The translations under genes were made by a program, and so were the position numbers. A model generated the notes under the pieces. The model ran no database searches. It saw nothing but the letters and a program-made list of their open reading frames with translations, and was not told the DNA's origin. 10,480 nt of DNA. Source: DASPFV01 sp035620975 (GTDB lineage: Bacteria; Acidobacteriota; Vicinamibacteria; Vicinamibacterales; 2-12-FULL-66-21). The stretch is from positions 1-10,480 of the forward strand of contig DASPFV010000128.1 of the NCBI GenBank assembly GCA_035620975.1. The letters run 5' to 3'. This document shows positions 1 to 5,923 of the stretch, piece by piece (position 1 is the stretch's first letter; the number at the start of each line of letters is the position of its first letter).

Positions 1-434
1 GTCTCGCCCTTCGCGTCCTGCATCGTGAAGCCGGGGGCGAAGCCTGCCTCCTTGGGGCGAATCACGCTCCAGGTCCCCGGTGCCGGGCCCGCGCCGGTCA
101 ACGGTCCGCGCCCGGCTTCCTCCACGGTCAGCGGTCGCGCCAGAATGCGGTTGGTGAACCAGCTCGAGTCGGGCACTTCGTCGATCGTGTTGACGTTCTT
201 CGCCTTGACGTTCGGGGTCTGGTCTCCTGGATTGCCGAAGAGATTCAGGGCCAGATCCCAGACCAGGTCGATCTCCCAGGCCTCGACTCCGGAGGCGTCC
301 TGTGAGTCGGGCTCGCGCAACAGCGGATCGTCGCTGTAGAACCGGACGGTCGCGCCGCCTGGCACGGATTGGAGCAGGAACGCACAGGCCAGAACCCCAA
401 GCGCGCTCGCGAAGACTCGGTGACGCATATTCAT
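1..434 (-). CDS. Secreted protein of unknown function, N-terminal part (runs off left edge)
   Basis: An open frame starts at ATG 434 and stays open to the window edge (144 codons seen). The first ~28 residues look like a signal peptide: basic start MNMRHR, hydrophobic core FASALGVLACAFLL, then a small-residue stretch PGGA. Cys17 follows V-L-A and could be a lipobox, but it sits inside the hydrophobic core, so ordinary signal-peptidase cleavage near residue 28 is as likely. The mature part contains the motif DEVPDSSWFTNR (about residues 87-98) and ends in view with GFTMQDAKGE. I have an impression of similar exported proteins in Acidobacteriota, but cannot name a family or function. Start choice: ATG 434 has AGGGAT about 8 bases upstream; the next ATG (428) is further from it. 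It begins 14 bp after the stop of the barrel gene on the same strand, so the two are almost certainly co-transcribed. Real gene: very likely; function: unknown. Confidence 0.8.
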   Translation of the reverse strand, partial: MNMRHRVFASALGVLACAFLLQSVPGGATVRFYSDDPLLREPDSQDASGVEAWEIDLVWDLALNLFGNPGDQTPNVKAKNVNTIDEVPDSSWFTNRILARPLTVEEAGRGPLTGAGPAPGTWSVIRPKEAGFAPGFTMQDAKGE

Positions 435-448
435 GTGGCCATCCCTGA

Positions 449-1657
449 TCAGAACGCGGCGCTGCCGGCAAACACCAGGTGGAGCCCTTCGGTGCCCTTT
501 GCCAGCTCGATCCGGAGGGGCGTTGCCGTGGGCCCATGGAAGCGGATGCCCACGCCGACGTTGCTCTTCAGCCCGTCCAGGCTCAGGTCCCCGCGCCGGC
601 TCGTCACTTTGCCGGCATCGTAGAAAATCGCCATATCCAGCGCCAGCCGGTTCGGAATCCAGCGGAATTCGCCGGAGAGGAGCAGGCTGTGGCGATCACG
701 GAAACGCCAGCTCGGATAGGCCCGCAGCGTGCTGCCGCTCCCGAGCGAGGGCAGCAGGAAGTACGGCACGACGTCCTCGTCGTCGAGCGTCGTCTGGACG
801 AGGCCGTGCAGCGAGACGACCCAGTTCTCGCGGAGGATCGGGATGTGCTGGACGATTTCGCCGTCCACGCGATCGAAGCTGTAAGTATCGTCGCGGTCGG
901 CGTAGTTGTGATAACTCACCTGGTACAGGCCGCCGGTCCGGGCGTAGCCGGCCGCCGGCCGCCAGTCGATGCCGCCGGACGCGGTGCTGTGGAAGTATCG
1001 CGGGCTGTCGCCGAGGCCCGGTGCCGTGGACGGCGTGAACACGTCTTCGATCGAGGGCGAGCTCCCCGTGCCTTCCTCGAGCGTGTAGTCCTCGTAGGCC
1101 GCGCCTGCCCCGAGCACGACGACGGGAACCGGCCGCACGACCAGGTCTCCGCCAACATACGCCTGCTTCATCCGGAAATTCGAGCGATCGTCCGGGCTGT
1201 CGATCCCGAGGCCGTAGTAGGCCACCTGTGTCGCGTCGCGCCAGCCCAGGCGGCCGTGCAGGTCCACCCGGCCCTGGGCGTGACCCCAGGAATCCGTGGT
1301 GAGCTCGGCGAACTTGTAGCTCTTTGCCGAGAACAGTCCCTTGACGTCCCAGTGCGTGCGATCGCCGTAGAACTGCCGGTAGCCGGCGCCCAGCGTGAAC
1401 CCGCCGCCGCTGTAGACACTCGCGAAGTAGGGATAGACGCCCGAGGGGACGTCGAGGAACTCCCGCTTCAGCGCGACGACCCAGCGCTCGGCGCCCCCCG
1501 GCTCGTAGCGTCTCAGCTCGGCGGCCTTCCTGGCCTGTTCGGCGACGATCTGGGCTTCACGCGTCTCCTGCGCCCATCCCGGGGCGCCCGCGCAGAGGAG
1601 GCTCAGGAACGCGCAAGCCGCGCGTCCGACTCGAAATCGGGCGGGGAGGTTTGGCAT
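449..1657 (-). CDS. Secreted outer-membrane beta-barrel protein, BamA/TamA (Omp85)-like barrel without POTRA domains
   Basis: A 402-residue protein. Residues 1-30 form a signal peptide (GRAACAFLSLLCAGAPGWAQ, probable cleavage after WA). A short charged, probably helical stretch follows (31-55). From about 60 to the end there are alternating amphipathic strands separated by polar, Asp/Gly-rich turns, ending in a C-terminal phenylalanine, as typical for proteins folded by the Bam machinery. LRAYPSWRFRD (311-321) resembles the loop-6 (V/I)RG(F/Y) region of Omp85 barrels, with Ala in place of the Gly. There is no room for POTRA repeats, so it is not BamA itself; a surface-antigen-type barrel of unknown cargo is likelier. 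The open frame extends upstream to 1867, but that extension is basic, low in complexity and lacks a signal; ATG 1657 starts the signal peptide. No strong ribosome site is visible. It precedes the unknown secreted gene by 14 bp and lies downstream of two sigma-54 activators. Family assignment is by motif and strand pattern only. Confidence 0.85.
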   Translation of the reverse strand: MPNLPARFRVGRAACAFLSLLCAGAPGWAQETREAQIVAEQARKAAELRRYEPGGAERWVVALKREFLDVPSGVYPYFASVYSGGGFTLGAGYRQFYGDRTHWDVKGLFSAKSYKFAELTTDSWGHAQGRVDLHGRLGWRDATQVAYYGLGIDSPDDRSNFRMKQAYVGGDLVVRPVPVVVLGAGAAYEDYTLEEGTGSSPSIEDVFTPSTAPGLGDSPRYFHSTASGGIDWRPAAGYARTGGLYQVSYHNYADRDDTYSFDRVDGEIVQHIPILRENWVVSLHGLVQTTLDDEDVVPYFLLPSLGSGSTLRAYPSWRFRDRHSLLLSGEFRWIPNRLALDMAIFYDAGKVTSRRGDLSLDGLKSNVGVGIRFHGPTATPLRIELAKGTEGLHLVFAGSAAF

Positions 1658-1766
1658 GGTTGACCGTTGACGGCCGGCGCGCCCGAGCACCAGCCGACCG
1701 CCTGCGCGATCTGTGTGTCGGCCGATACGTGGTGCGCACAGCTGAAGGAGTATCCGATCACGCTGG

Positions 1767-1782
1767 TGCAAGACTCGATCCC
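1767..1782 (-). promoter_or_regulatory. Candidate sigma-54 (-24/-12) promoter for the barrel gene, weak
   Basis: Read on the minus strand the element is GGGATCGAGTCTTGCA. Against the sigma-54 consensus TGGCACGRNNNTTGCW it keeps the GG of the -24 box, the C and G at the fifth and sixth box positions, the purine, and the full TTGCA of the -12 box, with correct spacing. The -24 box has TGGC changed to GGGA. It would start transcription near 1756, giving a leader of about 100 bases before ATG 1657. No convincing sigma-70 element was seen in this gap. Adjacent sigma-54 activators make it plausible, but the match is incomplete. Confidence 0.3.
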
Positions 1783-1837
1783 TAATGCGAGCAGTCCGGA
1801 TCATTCCCGTCGCGCGCGAACTTCGCGGTCGTCCAAC

Positions 1838-1858
1838 CGACATCTCGGGTTGATGTCG
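1838..1858. promoter_or_regulatory. Perfect 7-bp inverted repeat, possible activator-binding site
   Basis: The arms CGACATC (1838-1844) and GATGTCG (1852-1858) are exact reverse complements with a 7-base spacer. A second, overlapping pair is CAACC (1834-1838) and GGTTG (1848-1852). The dyad lies just past the stop of the second sigma-54 activator and is centred about 90 bp upstream of the predicted sigma-54 transcription start of the barrel gene, the usual distance for an enhancer site. No T-run follows on either strand, which argues against an intrinsic terminator. The dyad is certain; the role is inferred. Confidence 0.45.
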
Positions 1859-1863
1859 CCTGC

Positions 1864-3627
1864 TCACCGCCGGTTGTGACCGTTCGTCGGTTCATCCGAC
1901 GCGATCGTCGGATGCCGTTGGGTCGAGCGGGGGCGTTCGATGCCGAGCTTCTTCATGCGGAAGCGGAGCGTGTTCGGATGGAGCCCCAGCTTGTCGGCGG
2001 CGTTGCCCGCCCCGTTGATCCTCCACCCGCACGACCCCAGTATCTCCACGATGTGGCGCCGTTCGACGTCCTCGAGCGTGGCCGTCGTCTCGGTGACGTG
2101 GCGTGCGCGAGCCGGAGCAGCCGGGATGGCCAGCGCGCGATCGAGGACCAGCGAAGCGCCCGTGGATCGGATCATCGCGCGCTCGATCACGTTCTCGAGC
2201 TCGCGAACGTTGCCCGGCCAGTCGTACTGCTGTAACGCCCGCATGACCTGCGAGGGGACTCTGTCGATTGGCCGACGGAGTGCCCGCCGCCGTTGATGGA
2301 TGAAATACCAGACCAGGTGCGGAATGTCCTCGCGGCGTTCGCGCAATGGAGGCAGGACAATCGGGTAGACGCTGATCCGGTAGAACAGGTCGGCACGGAA
2401 GCGCCCCTCACGGACGGCGGACTCGAGCGTGGCGTTGGTGGCCGCGATCACCCGCACGTCCACCCGCCGGGTGAGCGACGACCCCAGCCGTTCGAACTCC
2501 CCCTCCTGCAGCACGCGCAGGAGCTTGGCCTGCAGCTCGAGCGGCAGATCGCCGATCTCGTCGAGAAAGATCGATCCGCGGTCCGCCAGCTCGAAGCGTC
2601 CCTGTCGCGTGGCGACGGCGCCCGTGTACGCCCCCCGCTCGTGCCCGAACAGCTCGCTCTCGATGAGGGTCGTCGGAAGCGCCGCGCAATTGACGCGAAC
2701 GAGCGCCCGGTCGCGGCGGGCGCTTCGCTCGTGCAGCGCGCGGGCGAAAAGCTCCTTGCCGGTGCCGGTTTCGCCCAGCAGCAGCACGGTCGTGTCCATC
2801 GGTGCGACCTCCTGGACCTGGCGGAGGGCGGATGCGAGGGCCGGGCTGTCGCCAATGATCTCGTGGAATCCGTGAATGCTGCGGATCTCCTCGCGCAGGT
2901 AAGCGTTCTCGGGCTCCAGTTCGGCCTGCCGGCGCGCGATTTCCGACTGGGTCCGTTCCAGGACGCCTGCCTGCCGCCGCCGATGGATCGACGCAGCCAG
3001 GATCTCCCCGACGAAGCGAAGGGCTGCGACCGTCGACGGCTGCCAGTGGCGGAAGCGGCGGAAGCTGCCCACGAAGATGGCGCAGGTCAGGGTGCCCCCG
3101 ACGCTAACGGGGAGCGCCAGGACGGACTTGATGGGCACCCGATCAGCGTACGCCCGTTCGGAGCTGGCTTCGGCGGGAAGCGACTCCGGGCTGTCGAGGA
3201 TGGCGACCTCGCCACGGCGCATCCGGTCGATGAGCCACGGAATCCGTTCAGGATCGCGAATCCGGTCGACGGGAGGGATGCCGGGCCGCGCCCATGCATG
3301 GACGCGCTCGATGTCCGAGCCGGTCTCGTCGAACTCCATCAGGCTGCTCCGGTCGACGTCGAGCGCTTCGACGATCTCGCGCAGCGTACTCTCCAGAGCC
3401 CTGTCGATGTCCGAGCCGGGCAGCTGAATCAAGGCGGACGAGAGGCGGCCTGCCAGCCGCTGCAGGCGCAGGGACGAGCGATGCTCCTGGCCGACTTCCG
3501 AGCGATCCCCTGGTCCTCCGGCCAGGGCCGGACGCAGGTTCGCAGGCGAGGTCAACTGTTCACCGGATGGGATGGCGCCGTCAGATGCTACACCGTTCCT
3601 CGTAGCGGCCGTCAACCCGGGGTTCAT
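1864..3627 (-). CDS. Sigma-54-dependent transcriptional activator (GAF + AAA+ + Fis HTH), second of a tandem pair
   Basis: A 587-residue FhlA-like enhancer-binding protein that would remodel sigma-54 RNA polymerase by ATP hydrolysis. Residues 1-50 are a polar, probably unstructured extension. A GAF sensory domain covers about 55-215. A charged, probably coiled-coil linker (218-250) leads to the AAA+ domain. There Walker A is GETGTGKE (285-292), the sigma-54 contact loop GAYTGA (332-337), Walker B SIFLDEIGD (352-360), the arginine-finger region RFRADLFYRI (409-418) and the sensor II region GNVREL (472-477). A Fis-type DNA-binding domain (517-565) contains LGLHPNTLRFRMKKLGI. There is no receiver domain, so the input is probably a small molecule bound by GAF, identity unknown. 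The contact loop has Tyr where GAFTGA has Phe. The start ATG 3627 overlaps the stop of the upstream activator as ATGA, indicating translational coupling. The frame stays open beyond it into the neighbouring gene, but only as a high-GC shadow. Confidence 0.95.
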   Translation of the reverse strand: MNPGLTAATRNGVASDGAIPSGEQLTSPANLRPALAGGPGDRSEVGQEHRSSLRLQRLAGRLSSALIQLPGSDIDRALESTLREIVEALDVDRSSLMEFDETGSDIERVHAWARPGIPPVDRIRDPERIPWLIDRMRRGEVAILDSPESLPAEASSERAYADRVPIKSVLALPVSVGGTLTCAIFVGSFRRFRHWQPSTVAALRFVGEILAASIHRRRQAGVLERTQSEIARRQAELEPENAYLREEIRSIHGFHEIIGDSPALASALRQVQEVAPMDTTVLLLGETGTGKELFARALHERSARRDRALVRVNCAALPTTLIESELFGHERGAYTGAVATRQGRFELADRGSIFLDEIGDLPLELQAKLLRVLQEGEFERLGSSLTRRVDVRVIAATNATLESAVREGRFRADLFYRISVYPIVLPPLRERREDIPHLVWYFIHQRRRALRRPIDRVPSQVMRALQQYDWPGNVRELENVIERAMIRSTGASLVLDRALAIPAAPARARHVTETTATLEDVERRHIVEILGSCGWRINGAGNAADKLGLHPNTLRFRMKKLGIERPRSTQRHPTIASDEPTNGHNRR

Positions 3628-5255
3628 ACGCCGGGACCGAGCCTGCGGGGGCGTGTCAGGCCCGCCTTCCGCATGCGGAAGCGGAGCGTGTTCGGGTGCA
3701 GGTCCAGCCGCGCCGCCGCGTTCCCCGCGCCGTTGATCTTCCAGCCGCACGCCTCGAGCACGTGCGCCATGTGTTGCCTTTCCACCTCTGCCAGCGTGGT
3801 GTCGCGAGGGGCGGCGCTGGCCGCTTCCCGGGCGCGCCGGCTCGTCAACGGGTCGAGCACGAGGGTGTCGCCCCTGGAATGGATCAGCGCGCGCTCGACG
3901 ACGTTCTGCAGCTCCCGGACGTTGCCCGGCCAGCTGTACTTCATGAGGCCTGTCATGATCTCCCGCGGCACCTTCGCGATCTGCCGATGGAGCGCCCGCT
4001 GACGCTTGTGGATGAAGAACCACACGAGCCCCGGGATGTCCTCGCGGCGGTCCCGCAGCGGCGCCAGATGGATCGGAAACACGCTGAGCCGATAGAACAG
4101 GTCGGCGCGGAAGCGTCCCTGCGCGACGAGGGCCGAGAGGTCGTGGTGCGTCGCCGCGATCACCCGCACGTTCGTCCGTCGCGTGACTGACGAGCCGACG
4201 CGCTCGAATTCCCCTTCCTGCAGCACGCGCAGCAGCTTTCCCTGGATTTCCGGCGGGAGGTCCCCGATTTCGTCGAGGAACAGCGTTCCCTGGTGCGCCA
4301 GCTCGAACCGCCCCCGCCGGGCAGCCGATGCGCCCGTGAAGGCTCCGCGTTCGTGACCGAACAGCTCGCTGTCGATCAGCGTGACCGGCAGCGAGGCGCA
4401 GTTCACGGCGACAAAGGGGCCACCGCCGCGGAGGCTGTGCGCGTGCAGGGCACGGGCGAAGAGCTCCTTCCCTGTGCCCGTTTCCCCCTCGAGCAACACC
4501 GAAGTGTCGGTGGCGGCGACTTCGCGGACGCGGGACAGCGACTCGTACAGGGCCGGGCTGTCCCCGACAATCTCGTCGAACCCCCGGCACTCGAGGATTT
4601 CTTCGCGAAGGTAGCTGTTCTCGCGCGCCCGCTCCCTCAGGTCCGAGAGCGTGCGGCGCCGCCGCGCGATCTCCTCCTCGAGGCACAGTCGGTGCAGGGC
4701 AGAGGCGAGGATCTCGGCGATCAGGCGGATTCGCTCCCGGAGATCGTTCTCCCAGGCAAGGTGCCGCTCGATCGTGCCGAGTGCCAGCGCCGAGTCGAAG
4801 CCTCCGTTCACCCGGACGGGAACGACCAGCGTGGCCCGGATGTTGCCCGGTGTGTCCGAGACGCCGTCCGCCTCCGGCTCGGAGCTCTCCACCTCGAAGC
4901 GCCGGCTTTCGCCGAGCAGCGCGACAGCCCAGTCCCGGTGCCCGTCTTCGCCCGGCGATCGGGGGCGCACCCCGGGCCTGAGCCACGAGTAGACGTGCCC
5001 GACGGGGTTCCTCGTATCGGCGACGTGACCGACCGTTGCGCCATCGACATCGACGGTCTCTGCGAGGTTCCGGAGCTCGAGCCCGATCGCGGCTCCGAGA
5101 TCCGATGTGTTCCGCTCCATCAGCCTCGTCGAGCCCTCGGCGGCGAGTCGATCGAGGCGTGCGAGCAGCGGCGATGGCCGGCTGGCGCTCGAGCGGCCCC
5201 AACGCGGATCGCGGACGTCGCCGCGGACAGTGGCTCGGGACAGCTCAATCGCCAT
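3624..5255 (-). CDS. Sigma-54-dependent transcriptional activator (GAF + AAA+ + Fis HTH), first of a tandem pair
   Basis: A 543-residue FhlA-like enhancer-binding protein. A divergent GAF-like domain occupies about 35-190 and a charged linker 190-222. The AAA+ domain is complete: Walker A GETGTGKE (257-264), canonical GAFTGA loop (304-309), Walker B TLFLDEIGD (324-332), sensor I VIAATH (365-370), arginine-finger region RFRADLFYRL (381-390) and GNVREL (444-449). The Fis-type HTH lies at 488-536 with LDLHPNTLRFRMRKAGL. It has no receiver or PAS domain. Its AAA+ and HTH parts are very close to those of the following gene, while the sensory domains have drifted, which suggests tandem duplication with new input specificity. 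ATG 5255 is preferred over an in-frame TTG at 5279, because that TTG falls inside a good -12 promoter box and has no ribosome site; ATG 5255 also lacks a clear one. Its last codons overlap the next gene by 4 bases. Confidence 0.95.
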   Translation of the reverse strand: MAIELSRATVRGDVRDPRWGRSSASRPSPLLARLDRLAAEGSTRLMERNTSDLGAAIGLELRNLAETVDVDGATVGHVADTRNPVGHVYSWLRPGVRPRSPGEDGHRDWAVALLGESRRFEVESSEPEADGVSDTPGNIRATLVVPVRVNGGFDSALALGTIERHLAWENDLRERIRLIAEILASALHRLCLEEEIARRRRTLSDLRERARENSYLREEILECRGFDEIVGDSPALYESLSRVREVAATDTSVLLEGETGTGKELFARALHAHSLRGGGPFVAVNCASLPVTLIDSELFGHERGAFTGASAARRGRFELAHQGTLFLDEIGDLPPEIQGKLLRVLQEGEFERVGSSVTRRTNVRVIAATHHDLSALVAQGRFRADLFYRLSVFPIHLAPLRDRREDIPGLVWFFIHKRQRALHRQIAKVPREIMTGLMKYSWPGNVRELQNVVERALIHSRGDTLVLDPLTSRRAREAASAAPRDTTLAEVERQHMAHVLEACGWKINGAGNAAARLDLHPNTLRFRMRKAGLTRPRRLGPGV

Positions 5256-5275
5256 AGTCGTTGCGCCGCGTTCAC

Positions 5276-5290
5276 GCAAGGGCTTCGCCA
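5276..5290 (-). promoter_or_regulatory. Candidate sigma-54 (-24/-12) promoter for the activator pair
   Basis: On the minus strand the element reads TGGCGAAGCCCTTGC: an exact TGGC, seven bases, then an exact TTGC, which is the core and spacing of the sigma-54 consensus. The less conserved ACG of the -24 box is GAA here. Transcription would begin about a dozen bases downstream, near 5264, leaving a very short leader before ATG 5255. If real, the two activators are themselves made from a sigma-54 promoter, implying autoregulation or control by another activator. Confidence 0.4.
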
Positions 5291-5421
5291 GCCAGGACCT
5301 CGGCCGGAAACACCACCAGCCAAGCTACTTAGGAGCCTCCCGGACCGGCTGGGGGCGTCCGGCAGCGGGTCGGCCGCCACGTCCGTGCGGAGGGCCCCCG
5401 GAATGTTGGAGGGATGGCTGG

Positions 5422-5439
5422 CTCACGGCGATTCGTGAG
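5422..5439. promoter_or_regulatory. Perfect 6-bp inverted repeat in the divergent intergenic region
   Basis: The dyad CTCACGGCGATTCGTGAG has exact arms CTCACG and CGTGAG separated by six bases. It lies in the 293-bp gap between the leftward activators and the rightward STAS gene, about 165 bp upstream of the predicted start from the 5276-5290 promoter and about 110 bp before the STAS start codon. Position and symmetry fit a regulator-binding site serving either direction. The rest of the gap (5256-5548) shows no gene I can support. Confidence 0.3.
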
Positions 5440-5548
5440 GGAAGCGACAGCCGACTGTGACGGCACGGCACCGGCCGCATCCACCCGGCGTTTTCCGGGC
5501 GGTTTGCCTCGATCGTCTTGGCCGAGCTCTTGCGCCTGCGCCGGGGTC

Positions 5549-5821
5549 GTGGAGTGCTGGCTCGACATCGTCCAGGAGGGCGGCGTCCTGGTCATCCGGG
5601 TCGCCGGGCGCCTGGAGAGCGTGCACGTCCCGGATCTGCTCGCTGCCTGCGGAGAAGCCGTGACGCCGGTTCGCGTGGACCTCTCGGACGTCCTCTCGGC
5701 CGATGCCATTGCGCTCGACGCGCTGCGCCGGGTGAGAGATGCCGGCGCGGAGCTGGTCGGGACGCCACGATACATGCAGTTCAAGCTCGACGCGCGCCCG
5801 GCCTCGACCGAAGACAAATGA
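5549..5821 (+). CDS. Small STAS-domain protein (anti-sigma-antagonist-like), lacking the phosphorylatable serine
   Basis: With GTG 5549 as start this is 90 residues, the size of a single STAS domain. Strand and helix order fits the SpoIIAA fold: GGVLVIRVAGRL (11-22), helix VPDLLAACGEAV (27-38), strand VRVDLS (41-46), helix ALDALRRVRDAGA (55-67), strand ELVG (68-71) and a C-terminal TPRYMQFKL. In SpoIIAA-type proteins the switch segment is D-L-S-x-V-x-x-x-D-S-S-G-L; here it is DLSDVLSADAIAL (44-56), so the Ser-Ser-Gly is Ala-Ile-Ala and phosphorylation at the usual site is impossible. A partner-binding role without a kinase switch is inferred. An in-frame ATG at 5414 would add 45 residues of non-conserved Arg/Ala-rich sequence; the fold begins right at the GTG, so I prefer it, although its ribosome site is weak. 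It is followed after 102 bp by the fused transporter; a functional link is unproven. Confidence 0.7.
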   Translation: MECWLDIVQEGGVLVIRVAGRLESVHVPDLLAACGEAVTPVRVDLSDVLSADAIALDALRRVRDAGAELVGTPRYMQFKLDARPASTEDK

Positions 5822-5923
5822 GCTGGCGCCGAGTTTCCGCGGCGCACGCGTATCGACAGCACGTCCGGTACGCCTGCCGCACCGTCTCCTCGTGCAGCCC
5901 GTAGATTCAGGTTCTGAGCAGCG

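Noticed and set aside
1838..1858. The 7-bp dyad as an intrinsic terminator of the activator operon
   Set aside because: The stem is short and no T-run follows on the minus strand; the promoter-proximal position fits a binding site better.
2293..4002. A 569-codon plus-strand open frame opposite the activators
   Set aside because: No motifs, and its translation mirrors the two minus-strand activator genes.
3627..5202. Upstream extension of the second activator frame to 5202
   Set aside because: The extension is Arg/Pro/Gly-rich shadow of the first activator; the ATGA overlap and the start of recognisable protein support ATG 3627.
5461..5476. CGGCACGGCACCGGCC as a sigma-54 promoter for the STAS gene
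   Set aside because: The -24 half is close to consensus and the GC of the -12 box is present, but the TT is CG and the site is within a very GC-rich stretch where such matches are expected.
5484..5499. CCCGG-N6-CCGGG hairpin as a terminator
   Set aside because: Only five base pairs, no following T-run, and it lies upstream of rather than after a gene.
5414..5548. An N-terminal extension of the STAS protein from ATG 5414
   Set aside because: GGAGGG abuts the ATG, too close for a normal ribosome site, and the 45 added residues show no conserved structure; not fully excluded.
5824..5838. TGGC-N7-TTCC as a sigma-54 promoter for the fused transporter
   Set aside because: The nearly invariant G of the -12 GC pair is missing.
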